A DNA stretch of 41,257 bases, from NCBI GenBank assembly GCA_913009695.1, contig CAJVWV010000009.1, positions 1 through 41,257 on the forward strand, read 5' to 3'. The notes below the pieces were generated by a model. The model did no database searches. It had not been told where the DNA came from and saw only the letters and a program-made list of their open reading frames with translations. The DNA is from an uncultured bacterium (GTDB taxonomy: Bacteria > Patescibacteriota > Patescibacteriia > Patescibacteriales > SZUA-104). Shown in pieces: positions 1 through 8,059 of the stretch. Position 1 is the first letter of the stretch. Each line of letters starts with the position of its first letter. Made by a program: the position numbers and the translations under genes.

Positions 1-69
1 TTTCAAGCAGAAGACGGCATACGAGATATATCAGTGTGACTGGAGTTCAGACGTGTGCTCTTCCGATCT
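1..69. other. Illumina P7 adapter plus index, not genomic
   Basis: Bases 4-27 match the Illumina P7 flow-cell oligonucleotide (CAAGCAGAAGACGGCATACG and onward). Bases 28-35 (ATATCAGT) sit where the 8-base index lies, and 36-69 match the TruSeq read-2 primer ending in GCTCTTCCGATCT. The genome therefore begins at base 70. The minus-strand translation here contains the KSTRLNSSH peptide, a known adapter artefact in protein databases. Confidence 0.98.
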
Positions 70-3054
70 GAAATTGATTTAACAGGTTGGAAATTTAATG
101 ATGGCAGTAACCATATTTTAAATGAACCACCAAAAAATGGGGGACAGGGATCCCTCAAAATTGGAATCAATGAATATGTAATTTTAGCTGATGATGCTGG
201 AGCTTTTTTAACTAACCATGAAAGATTTTTAGGGACAGTTATTGATACAGCAATGAGCTTAAAGAATGCAAGTAGTAGTTTAAAAATTTTTGATTCAGAG
301 GATAAAGAGGACAAAGAAATTAAATCAGTCACTTATCAGAATAGTTGGGGCGGAAATGGGAATAATAGAACATTAGAAAAGATAGACCCTCAAGGTGATA
401 ATAGTCAGAGTAATTGGTCGGAGAGTTTTCTTGAAAATGGCACGCCGGGAGCGGATAATTCAGTCGGAAAAAATAATGCGCAAGATGACGAAGATGATCC
501 GCCAACCGATGACGAAGAACCGGATGAACCAGAAGAGCCAGAAGAAAAACCTGATGAGCCTCCTGATGGCGCTACTTCTAAACTAGGAGATGTCGTTATT
601 AACGAGTTCGTTAGTGATCCGGATGACGAAGATGTAGAATGGATAGAATTATATAATAAGACCAGTAAAATAATTAGTTTAATCGGATGGTCTGTTTATG
701 AGGGAAGTGGAGCTAAAACAAATTTAGAAGGCGATATTGGATTTTTGGGAAGTGATAGATTTTTTGTTATTGAAAAACCAAGCGGTAACTTAAATAATAA
801 AGGAGATATAATTATTTTGCGTGATGCGTCTGATAATCTAATTGATCAGGTGGCTTATGGAGAGTGGGATGATGGCCAATTAGATAATAACGCGCCAGTA
901 ATAGGCGATCCCAATTCGGTTGCTAGAAAATTTGATGGACAAAATAGTTATAATAATGAAAATGATTTTGCGATTACTATTTCGCCGACAAAAGGCGAGA
1001 GCAATATAATTGAAGATGAAGAGTCTGAAACGGAAAATTTAGAGTATGGAGATTACGATTATAGCGATGATATTATAATTTCAGAAATTTTTCCTAATCC
1101 GGAGGGGAGCGATAATGAAGATGAATTTATTGAATTATATAATAGTGGAGATATGGACGTCAATTTACTAGGATGGAGATTAGGAGACGAAAGTAAAAAA
1201 AGATTTGAATTTAAAGAAGAGAGAATAATTAGTCCTGATGGGCATTTAGTTATTTATAGGAGTGAAAGTAAAATAGCTTTAAATAATACGGGTGACAGCG
1301 TTAAATTATTTCAGCCTCAAAAAGATGAGCCGTTTCAGATTATTAAATATGAAAAGGCAATTGAAGATTGGTCCTACGCTAAAGCTTCGGATCATAAATG
1401 GTCGTGGACAGAAATGGTTACTGCCGGAGAAGAAAATATTATTAAAACAATAAATCATCCGCCCGAAGTTAATTTTGATTGTCCGGAAGACGCGCAAGTT
1501 GGCGTGCCGATTATTTTTGACAGCTCGGATACGGTTGATGAAGATGAAGATGAATTAAAATATAGCTGGGATTTTGGCGATGGATTTACGAATATTTTAC
1601 CGATTCCACAGCATACTTTTTTGAGTGTTGGCGCTTATACTGTTAAATTAATTGTGAACGACGGGGAAAATGAAGTGGAAGAAGAAAAAATTGTGAGAGT
1701 TGTTTCTATCGCCCCCTCCCCCGACCCCTCCCCCACTTCTTACGTTCCCACAACTTCGCTCGGGACAGGCGCGGGAGAGGGGAGTTCATTGGAATGGGTT
1801 ATTATTAATGAGTTTTTACCGAATCCCGAGGGGAGCGATGCTAAAGGAGAATTTATTGAATTATATAATCAAGGCAGTGAGCAAATTAATTTATTAAACT
1901 GGACGTTAGACGATATAGAGGGCGGAAGCAAACCGTATAAATTCGTTGATGATGTTTGGCTTTTGGGCAATACATATTATTTAGTTGAACGAGCGGAAAG
2001 CGGCTTAGCTTTAAATAATTCTAACGACGCTGTGCGATTATATAATGATTTAGATGAATTAATTGATGAAGTTGAATATGAAGCGTCTTTTGAGGGCGAA
2101 TCTTACGCGCGCGGCCAAAATGGAAAATGGTTCTGGACTACGGCCATAACGCCTGCAGAAGAAAATGTAATTAGTGTAGCGGATAGTAATTTAGATATTA
2201 AAGTTTTGGGGGTTTCAAACATCAAGGCTCCGAGAGCCCTTGAAAGGCTCTCGGAGCCTGCTATAACAACTCTAGAAAAAATTAGAGAATTTGAAGCAGG
2301 GGATTTAGTTATAGTAAAAGGCGTTGTAGCGGTTTTACCGGGAATTTTAGGGTCGCAGTATTTTTATATAGTGACCCCCTCCCTACCTCACCCCGACCCT
2401 CTCCTTACTAAGGAGAGGGAGAATGCAGAGGAGGGTTTGTTAAAGATGGCTGGATTACAAATTTATAGTTATAAAAAAGATTTTCCTAATTTGCGCGTGG
2501 GGGATTATGTTGAGGTGCATGGTGAGTTATCGGAGGTAAACGGAGAATTGCGTTTAAAAACAAAAGAGGCGCAAGATATAAATATTTTAGAATACGCTGG
2601 CGAGCCGATTGCCGAAGAGACGGCTTGCGATAAAATTAACGAGGAGTACATTGGGAGTTTAATAAAAGTAACCGGAGAGATTGTAGAACGAAAAAGCTCA
2701 AGTATTTATCTTGACGATGGACTGGACGAAGTCTTGATTTATTTAAAAAAGACGACCGGCATTAATCCAAAGAGTTTTAATGAAGGAGAAATTATTAAAG
2801 TTACGGGGATTGTTAGTAGAACAAAGTCAGGGATTAGGATTATGCCGCGAAGCGATGACGATATTATTAAGAAAGACGTTGAAAGTACGACAGGAGAAGA
2901 AGGGAGAATTTTAGGAGAAACTGCGGAGAGCAATGAATGGGCAATAGAAGCTATAGACAAAAAAATAGAATTATTTAAATATTTATTGGTTGTTGCCACG
3001 GCTGTTATTGTTTTGTTGGGAGGGTTATTAGTTAAGAGTATGAGAAAAAGTTAA
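70..3054 (+). CDS. Lamin-tail/PKD/OB-fold surface protein, 5' end missing
   Basis: A secreted or cell-surface protein anchored by a C-terminal membrane helix (about 2970-3035, then KSMRKS). The gene enters from the adapter junction, so its true start and signal peptide are missing. Seen in order: a partial lamin-tail domain (70-460), an acidic Pro/Glu/Asp linker (480-575), lamin-tail domains at about 583-990 and 1065-1440 (motifs VINEFVSDP, ISEIFPNPEGSD, EFIELYN), a PKD domain (1459-1710, YSWDFGDG), another lamin-tail domain (1798-2190), then two OB-fold-like segments (2290-2600 and 2640-2880). Lamin-tail plus OB folds recall secreted nuclease-associated proteins, but no nuclease domain is present. 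Palindromic repeats interrupt it in frame at 1711-1785, 2225-2259 and 2374-2436, between domains. No terminator follows on the plus strand. The domain calls are from pattern recognition. Confidence 0.85.
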   Translation, partial: EIDLTGWKFNDGSNHILNEPPKNGGQGSLKIGINEYVILADDAGAFLTNHERFLGTVIDTAMSLKNASSSLKIFDSEDKEDKEIKSVTYQNSWGGNGNNRTLEKIDPQGDNSQSNWSESFLENGTPGADNSVGKNNAQDDEDDPPTDDEEPDEPEEPEEKPDEPPDGATSKLGDVVINEFVSDPDDEDVEWIELYNKTSKIISLIGWSVYEGSGAKTNLEGDIGFLGSDRFFVIEKPSGNLNNKGDIIILRDASDNLIDQVAYGEWDDGQLDNNAPVIGDPNSVARKFDGQNSYNNENDFAITISPTKGESNIIEDEESETENLEYGDYDYSDDIIISEIFPNPEGSDNEDEFIELYNSGDMDVNLLGWRLGDESKKRFEFKEERIISPDGHLVIYRSESKIALNNTGDSVKLFQPQKDEPFQIIKYEKAIEDWSYAKASDHKWSWTEMVTAGEENIIKTINHPPEVNFDCPEDAQVGVPIIFDSSDTVDEDEDELKYSWDFGDGFTNILPIPQHTFLSVGAYTVKLIVNDGENEVEEEKIVRVVSIAPSPDPSPTSYVPTTSLGTGAGEGSSLEWVIINEFLPNPEGSDAKGEFIELYNQGSEQINLLNWTLDDIEGGSKPYKFVDDVWLLGNTYYLVERAESGLALNNSNDAVRLYNDLDELIDEVEYEASFEGESYARGQNGKWFWTTAITPAEENVISVADSNLDIKVLGVSNIKAPRALERLSEPAITTLEKIREFEAGDLVIVKGVVAVLPGILGSQYFYIVTPSLPHPDPLLTKERENAEEGLLKMAGLQIYSYKKDFPNLRVGDYVEVHGELSEVNGELRLKTKEAQDINILEYAGEPIAEETACDKINEEYIGSLIKVTGEIVERKSSSIYLDDGLDEVLIYLKKTTGINPKSFNEGEIIKVTGIVSRTKSGIRIMPRSDDDIIKKDVESTTGEEGRILGETAESNEWAIEAIDKKIELFKYLLVVATAVIVLLGGLLVKSMRKS
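1711..1785. repeat. Palindromic element family A, copy 1, inside CDS
   Basis: A CCCCTCCCCC-rich left arm and GCGGGAGAGGGG right arm flank a Cys-poor, Ser/Thr-rich coding filler. Read in frame as SPDPSP...GAGEGS. It sits between the PKD and the next lamin-tail domain. Confidence 0.8.
2225..2259. repeat. Palindromic element family B, copy 1, inside CDS
   Basis: A perfect inverted repeat: AGGCTCCGAGAGCC (2225-2238), a 7-base loop, then GGCTCTCGGAGCCT (2246-2259). It is read in frame as KAPRALERLSEPA. A related copy lies in comEC at 28381-28414. Confidence 0.85.
2374..2436. repeat. Palindromic element family A, copy 2, inside CDS
   Basis: Core CCCTCTCCTTA/TAAGGAGAGGG at 2397-2419 with CCTCACCCCGA upstream. 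It is translated in frame as PHPDPLLTKEREN, within the OB-fold-like region. Confidence 0.8.
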
Positions 3055-3084
3055 TATTAAATATTAAGAAGATGAGAAAATATT

Positions 3085-3119
3085 ATAAATAAAAAAAGCC
3101 CAGAGCGTAAACTCTGGGC
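3085..3119 (-). terminator. Intrinsic terminator of the small zinc-ribbon gene
   Basis: GCCCAGAG (3098-3105) pairs with CTCTGGGC (3112-3119). On the minus strand the stem is followed by a run of seven T (3097-3091). Confidence 0.85.
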
Positions 3120-3154
3120 ATAACTTATAACTTCTTCCACTTCAGTTGTAGTTG

Positions 3155-3267
3155 AAAGTGTGTCAATGTGGGCATGTAGGCTCAGTTTCAACATATCTAT
3201 CTAGTCGTATTGTATTCCCTTTTGCAAAGTGTGGCAATGTGGGCATGTAGGCTCACACTCAACATAT
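3155..3267. repeat. Tandem partial duplication at the 3' end of the zinc-ribbon gene
   Basis: About 42 bases at 3155-3196 closely match 3226-3267 (shared core CAATGTGGGCATGTAGGCTC), a period of 71 bases. The 3226-3267 copy is coding; the other lies beyond the stop codon in another frame, so it is a downstream relic of a local duplication. Confidence 0.8.
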
Positions 3268-3356
3268 TTATCTTCAACAGCCTCAGGCGTATTGCAGGTT
3301 CTGCAAAATTGTTTTCCACAACTCTCACATGATGATTTCTGATGACTACAATTCAT
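3201..3356 (-). CDS. Small zinc-ribbon protein, 51 residues
   Basis: Not a named family. The product begins MNCSHQKSSCESCGKQFC and has eight cysteines, with CxxC pairs (CESC, CRTC, CPHC) that fit one or two structural zinc sites. The start at 3356 is fixed by AAGGAGG (minus strand, 3369-3363) about six bases upstream. The stop is TAG. It has its own terminator at 3119-3085, so it is a single-gene unit, and it is followed by a duplicated copy of its own 3' end. A TTGACA lies upstream on the minus strand (about 3449-3444) with only a weak -10. It resembles in size and Cys content the other tiny genes at 20127, 30933 and 35070. The function is unknown; nucleic-acid binding would be only a guess. 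Confidence 0.75.
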   Translation of the reverse strand: MNCSHQKSSCESCGKQFCRTCNTPEAVEDKYVECEPTCPHCHTLQKGIQYD

Positions 3357-3485
3357 TTTTATCCTCCTTGTTTGATAGTTATTTTTTTTTCATATACATA
3401 ACAGAAAAATATGTTTAATTAAAACTAACAAATATTTGTATACTTGTCAATAGTATAATTTTAAAAATCAATAATTAACAGGGGG

Positions 3486-3530
3486 TATGACATTTCTATT
3501 TGGCTCAGACTATGACATTTCTATTTGGCT
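3486..3530. repeat. Two 20-bp direct repeats, possible solitary IS end
   Basis: TATGACATTTCTATTTGGCT occurs at 3486-3505 and again at 3511-3530, five bases apart, next to a GGGGG(T) tract. Repeated short boxes next to a G/C run resemble the transposase-binding ends of an insertion sequence. No transposase gene or second end is in the window. Confidence 0.55.
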
Positions 3531-3582
3531 TTGACATAGTTGGGTTAAGTTATGTTAATTTTAGCTAATGTTAGTTAAAAAG

Positions 3583-3620
3583 AAAAAATCGCTTTAGTAA
3601 AACCTAAGGCGATTTTGATT
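3583..3620 (-). terminator. Intrinsic terminator of the RelA/SpoT gene
   Basis: Minus strand: AAAATCGCCTTAG (3616-3604) pairs with CTAAAGCGATTTT (3597-3585), followed by a T-rich tract. It lies 15 bases after the relA/spoT stop codon. Confidence 0.8.
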
Positions 3621-3630
3621 TATAGATAAA

Positions 3631-5133
3631 TTATATTTTAGGAATAAATTTTTTAATGGTTTCCAGTCTTGAAAGCCTTGAAGATTGTTTTATTTTATTG
3701 CGGGCTTTTTGCGTTTTAACGAATTTAAGCCAGTCGCGGTTAGGGTATTTACGGTTTTTATCAATAATTATTTCAACCACTTCACCGCTTTTTAGCTTAG
3801 CGTCTAAAGGAGTCATTTTGTCGTTAATTAGGGCTCCCGCGCATTTGTTGCCAATATCAGTATGCACCGAATAAGCAAAATCAATCGGAGTCGCGTCTTC
3901 CGGCAAATCGTATACATCCCCTTTTGGGGAAAAAACAAAAATACGATCCCGAAACACGTCAAATTTTACTTGTTTAATAAAATCGTGAGTGTCTTTAATA
4001 TTAAGTTGAAGATCTAATATTTCTTTAATCCAATGAGGCTGCTTTGACTTATCTACTTGTCCGCTTACATGGTTAAGCGCGGATATATTTTTTCCACGAC
4101 CCTCACTTTCTTTATAATACCAATGAGCGGCAATCCCGTACAGAGCCTCATTATTCATTTCTTTGGTTCTAATTTGGAATTCGGTAGCTTTACCGCCAGG
4201 ACCGTAAACAGTAGTATGAAGACTGCGATAGCCATTTGGTTTAGGCAGGGCGATATAGTCTTTAAAACGATCTGATTTAGGCTTCCAAAGCGTATGAATA
4301 ATTCCAAGAACTTTATAACAATCAGGTATGTTTTTTACAATAATGCGCAATGCGAAAACATCATAAATTTCATCAAATTTTCTTTTTTTTGCAAGCATTT
4401 TTTTGTATATACTAAATAAATGCTTAAATCTGCTTGTTATAGAATTTTCAACACCTTCTTCTTTTAATTTTTTATTTAAAATGTTTTTAACTTTTTTAAT
4501 ATATTGATTGCGTTCTACTTTTTTTTCAACTTCATATTTATATTCAATTTTTTTAAACTCTTCCGGATAAAGATGTTTAAAACACAAATCTTCCATTTGC
4601 CATTTAAGGTGCCACATGCCTAAGAGGCCGGCAATAGGAGCGTAAATTTCCAGGGTTTCTCGGGCGATTCTTTCTCGTTTTTTTTCCGGCAAAACATCAA
4701 GAGTTCTTAAATTGTGCAGGCGGTCAGCAAATTTAATTATTATAACCCTTAGGTCGTTAGCCATAGCTAGAAACATTTTTCTTAAACTTTCAACATATCT
4801 TTCTACACCGCGATACTTAATTTTACTTAATTTAGTTATACCCCTAACAAGAGTGGACACCTCTTTGCCGAAATTTTTTTCTATTTCTCCTAAAGTATGC
4901 TTTGTATCCTCAGGAATGTCATGAAGAATTCCCGCGATAATTGTGTTAATGTCGGCTTTCATTTGCGCCAAGATAAAAGCAGTATGAAGTGAATGTTGAA
5001 TATATGGTTCTCCGGTTTGCCTTTTTTGACCCTTATGAGCTTTTTCGGCAAAATCATAAGCCAGTTTTAATAACTCCACATCTTTTTTTGGATTATTTTT
5101 TTTAACTTTTGTAATAATTTGTTCTATAGTCAT
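3631..5133 (-). CDS. rel: Bifunctional (p)ppGpp synthetase/hydrolase, RelA/SpoT family
   Basis: Makes and degrades (p)ppGpp, the alarmone of amino-acid starvation, in the cytoplasm. The 500-residue product has an HD hydrolase domain (about 40-145; HSLHTA, LHDIPEDT, FADRLHNLRTL), a synthetase domain (about 235-350; RFKDYIALPKPNGYRSLHTT, EFQIRT) and a TGS domain (about 393-455; VFSPKGDVYDLPEDATPIDF). The RFKD sequence is the RxKD motif of bifunctional Rel/SpoT enzymes rather than the ExDD of synthetase-only RelA. At 500 residues it lacks the C-terminal helical, zinc-finger and ACT regions of long RSH proteins (usually above 700), so ribosome sensing may be reduced. It is divergent from the surface-protein operon and has no visible ribosome-binding site. 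A possible -10 (TATAAT) lies at 5215-5210 on the minus strand. It is the natural companion of the amino-acid attenuators at 34.7-38.1 kb. Confidence 0.95.
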   Translation of the reverse strand: MTIEQIITKVKKNNPKKDVELLKLAYDFAEKAHKGQKRQTGEPYIQHSLHTAFILAQMKADINTIIAGILHDIPEDTKHTLGEIEKNFGKEVSTLVRGITKLSKIKYRGVERYVESLRKMFLAMANDLRVIIIKFADRLHNLRTLDVLPEKKRERIARETLEIYAPIAGLLGMWHLKWQMEDLCFKHLYPEEFKKIEYKYEVEKKVERNQYIKKVKNILNKKLKEEGVENSITSRFKHLFSIYKKMLAKKRKFDEIYDVFALRIIVKNIPDCYKVLGIIHTLWKPKSDRFKDYIALPKPNGYRSLHTTVYGPGGKATEFQIRTKEMNNEALYGIAAHWYYKESEGRGKNISALNHVSGQVDKSKQPHWIKEILDLQLNIKDTHDFIKQVKFDVFRDRIFVFSPKGDVYDLPEDATPIDFAYSVHTDIGNKCAGALINDKMTPLDAKLKSGEVVEIIIDKNRKYPNRDWLKFVKTQKARNKIKQSSRLSRLETIKKFIPKI

Positions 5134-5292
5134 AAGTATAATGCGAATCTACGAATTATATGCTAATACTATGAATTGCGATTATGCGAGTGCTTAATGC
5201 TTGTTTTTGATTATAGCGCTTTACTTTTAAATTGTTTTCTCGCAATTCTACTTTGTATGTATTTCCCGTATTTGTAATCGGTTGTTTGTTTA

Positions 5293-5301
5293 TGGTATAA
5301 T
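5293..5301 (+). promoter_or_regulatory. Extended -10 promoter, surface-protein operon
   Basis: TGGTATAAT is a TGn extended -10 with a perfect TATAAT at 5296-5301. No good -35 is visible. It lies 72 bases before the start at 5374. The same TATGGTATAAT string occurs at 31107-31117. Confidence 0.6.
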
Positions 5302-5373
5302 ATCATTAAATAATATTATTGTGGATTAGTCAATGAAAGTTAAAAAATTTCATTTTTAATTTTATAATTTTTT

Positions 5374-8037
5374 ATGCTTGCTTCAACAAATAAAATTAAT
5401 ATAAAAATAGCTTTTGCCGGTGTTTTTGCGGCAGCTATTTTTTTATTTTTAAGTTTTGTTCCATCCGCGCCTGTTTTAGCGCAAAGCTCTGATGAGCTTG
5501 CTTTTGGCGGAACACAAAATGAAGTCGGTAATATTATTGGTTTGGGCGACGAAGATCCAAGAATTATTATAGCTAGAATGATTAGAATATTTTTAGGATT
5601 TTTAGGAATTATTGCCGTTGTTTTAGTAATGTATGCCGGTTGGCTTTGGATGACTTCCGGAGGCAGCGAAGATCAGATAACCAAAGCTAAAAATATTTTA
5701 AAAAATGCTGTTATCGGCCTAGTAATTGTTTTAATGTCGTTTGGCATAGCCACTTTTATTTTAAATAGGCTTTTAGGCGGCTCCGGTTCCGGAGGCGGCC
5801 CCGGTTCCGGAGGCGGCCCCGGAACAGGCACGGGGTTCGGCGCGATAGGCAACTGTACGGTTGAAAGCACGTATCCTCAACCAAATCAAAAAGATGTTCC
5901 GAGGAACACTTCAATTATAATTACGTTTAAAGAAGAAATTAAATATTCTACAATTTGCGATGACGCGGGCGGCAATAATAATGGTAAGTGTGATGGCGAT
6001 TACATAGATATTAATAATATAATAATATCAAAAACTAAAGACAATTGCGGCACATCGCCGGCTACTTGCCCAACAGCCATTACTAACGTTAAAGTTTTCA
6101 CTACCGACAATAAAACTTTTGTTTTTATGTTTGATACTTGGCTTGGGTCTCCTTCGGAATTTATTTGGTATACAACGCATTTAACAAATAATATAGAGAA
6201 ACTTAATCCCACTGATCCTAATTTTCCCGGTATTTTTAAAACATGCAGCCCTGATTGGCTGGAATGGCAGTTTGAAGTAAGCAATAAAATAGATTTGACT
6301 CCGCCACAAGTATTAAGTGGAGGAATATTTCCAGTACCGGATGATATTAGAGACGTCGCAGGATCAACTCAGTCGGCGGTACAGGCGACTGGCAATATTA
6401 CAGTAAACAGCCAGCCGAATATTTACGCGGACGCATATACGGGCACAGTTACGGCTATGGGCGGTTCAAGTCCGGCAACAGCCGCGGCGGACATAAATAG
6501 CCAAGAAACGGGAATTTTAACAGTGTCGGTTTTAACTGACGGTATAACCGCCCAGCTTAACAAAGGAACCGTCTTGCTTGGCTCTTCTATTTTTGGCGGT
6601 TCAGACGTTGTTTTTAATAATTATTTTACATTAACCGTCACTTCTGGAAATATTTTTGCCGGAAATTCATGGAGCATACCTTTAATAGCTCAGACGCAAG
6701 CAGACATATTAACAGTAGGTTCAACGCCTTATACTTTTATTTCACCCGGTCCTGTTGGAGCAAATGAAATATTGGCAGGAGCGGGCGTTAATGAAACGGC
6801 TGCTAATATAGCATCAACAATTAACGCGCGTTCTGATTTAGGCGCCACAAGCGCCGGAAATTTAATTAGTATTACGGCAGCCACGGCAGGGGCGGCGGGC
6901 AACAGCATAGCTTTGTCCGCGAGCAATCCAGGACTCGTAATTCAAGCTATGAGCGGTGGATTAGATTTAGTTACTTCAACAACAGTAAAAGACAAGCCCG
7001 ACCAACCGAGAAATTCCGTAATTCAGGTTAATTTTAACGAAGCTATAAATCCGTTAACTGTTTCCGGAGACGCCGCTAATTTATATAAATATATTGCGGT
7101 GAAATGCTTTGATGCTAACGGGCAACCATGCTCTCGTGGCACTTATGTAACTGACTGCGGCAATTCAGCCGGTACGGATAGCTGTTTAACGGGTAGTTTT
7201 GAAGCATCAAATCAATATAAAACAGTTGAATTTATTTCGGATAATGTTTGCGGGGCAAACACATGTGGAAATAATATTTATTGTTTGCCTAGCGACAGCC
7301 AATTGCGAGTAGAGTTAATAGCGGCTTCATTAGAAATTTGTGGAGCTAGTTCTGATTGCGCTTCAAAGCCGCCTTATATTACTTGTGTGGCAGGAACGTG
7401 CCAAAACTCTTTAAACGAAAATTATCCGCTATCAGCCGTGCCGTTTAATGGTGTTATGGATGTAGCTTTAAATTCTTTGGATGGAAATAGGGATGGCGAT
7501 GCTGATAATACGGGATCTTTTTATGATGAAAATATACCGGTAGCGGTAGCGGGAGATGATTATAGATGGTCATTTTTTATTAGCGGGATTTTAGACACAA
7601 CCCCTCCTTATATAACTAATGTTTTGCCAGTCATTGATCAGGCAGGTATTTTGTTAAGTGATTTGGTTGAAATTGAGTTTAATAAGATAATGATGTCAAG
7701 TAGTTTAAGGACGGGAAGTAAAACAGTAACAGTGGGCAACAACAGCCTAAATCATAAGTTTATAAATATTTGGAATTTTTCAGGAAGCCCCTTGGGTTAT
7801 TGGATAACAAAGCAGAATATTGAGGATATTACTTTACCGCTTGACGGAAATCCTGATATGACAAAAGCGTTTATTAACCATTCTATGTTTTCTGACGCAA
7901 CCAGCTATCGGTCGCAAGTCGGTTCAGGGGTAAATGATATTTATCAAAATTGTTTTAATCCAAGTTCCGGACCGGGGCCATGCGCCGGAAGTCCTAATTG
8001 TTGCGGAGGCGTTCCGTCTACAGTTCCATGCCCATAA
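5374..8037 (+). CDS. VirB2/TrbC-like two-helix membrane anchor fused to Ig-like ectodomain, 887 residues
   Basis: A large surface protein. Signal peptide at 1-36 (cleavage after VLA), then a conserved FGGTQN...GLGDEDPRIIIA segment, a hydrophobic helix (about 66-95), a short basic loop (EDQITKAKNI) and a second helix (about 108-133). This two-helix hairpin resembles VirB2/TrbC pilins of conjugation systems. A Gly/Ser/Pro linker (about 134-155) leads to an ectodomain with Ig-like or SbsA-like segments (VPRNTSIIITFKEEI, DKPDQPRNSVIQVNFNEA, LSDLVEIEFNKIMM) and several disulphide-type cysteines. Residues about 430-530 (ETAANIASTINARSD, AGAAGNSIALSAS) look like repeat domains of phage tail and baseplate proteins. 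It is first in an operon; the paralogue starts 22 bases after its stop. Surface attachment or pilus-like assembly is inferred only. Confidence 0.8.
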   Translation: MLASTNKINIKIAFAGVFAAAIFLFLSFVPSAPVLAQSSDELAFGGTQNEVGNIIGLGDEDPRIIIARMIRIFLGFLGIIAVVLVMYAGWLWMTSGGSEDQITKAKNILKNAVIGLVIVLMSFGIATFILNRLLGGSGSGGGPGSGGGPGTGTGFGAIGNCTVESTYPQPNQKDVPRNTSIIITFKEEIKYSTICDDAGGNNNGKCDGDYIDINNIIISKTKDNCGTSPATCPTAITNVKVFTTDNKTFVFMFDTWLGSPSEFIWYTTHLTNNIEKLNPTDPNFPGIFKTCSPDWLEWQFEVSNKIDLTPPQVLSGGIFPVPDDIRDVAGSTQSAVQATGNITVNSQPNIYADAYTGTVTAMGGSSPATAAADINSQETGILTVSVLTDGITAQLNKGTVLLGSSIFGGSDVVFNNYFTLTVTSGNIFAGNSWSIPLIAQTQADILTVGSTPYTFISPGPVGANEILAGAGVNETAANIASTINARSDLGATSAGNLISITAATAGAAGNSIALSASNPGLVIQAMSGGLDLVTSTTVKDKPDQPRNSVIQVNFNEAINPLTVSGDAANLYKYIAVKCFDANGQPCSRGTYVTDCGNSAGTDSCLTGSFEASNQYKTVEFISDNVCGANTCGNNIYCLPSDSQLRVELIAASLEICGASSDCASKPPYITCVAGTCQNSLNENYPLSAVPFNGVMDVALNSLDGNRDGDADNTGSFYDENIPVAVAGDDYRWSFFISGILDTTPPYITNVLPVIDQAGILLSDLVEIEFNKIMMSSSLRTGSKTVTVGNNSLNHKFINIWNFSGSPLGYWITKQNIEDITLPLDGNPDMTKAFINHSMFSDATSYRSQVGSGVNDIYQNCFNPSSGPGPCAGSPNCCGGVPSTVPCP

Positions 8038-8059
8038 TAAAAATTTAAAATTATAATAA

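Noticed and set aside
3-332. Minus-strand ORF containing the KSTRLNSSH peptide
   Set aside because: Its distinctive end is translated adapter and the rest is a shadow of the lamin-tail gene.
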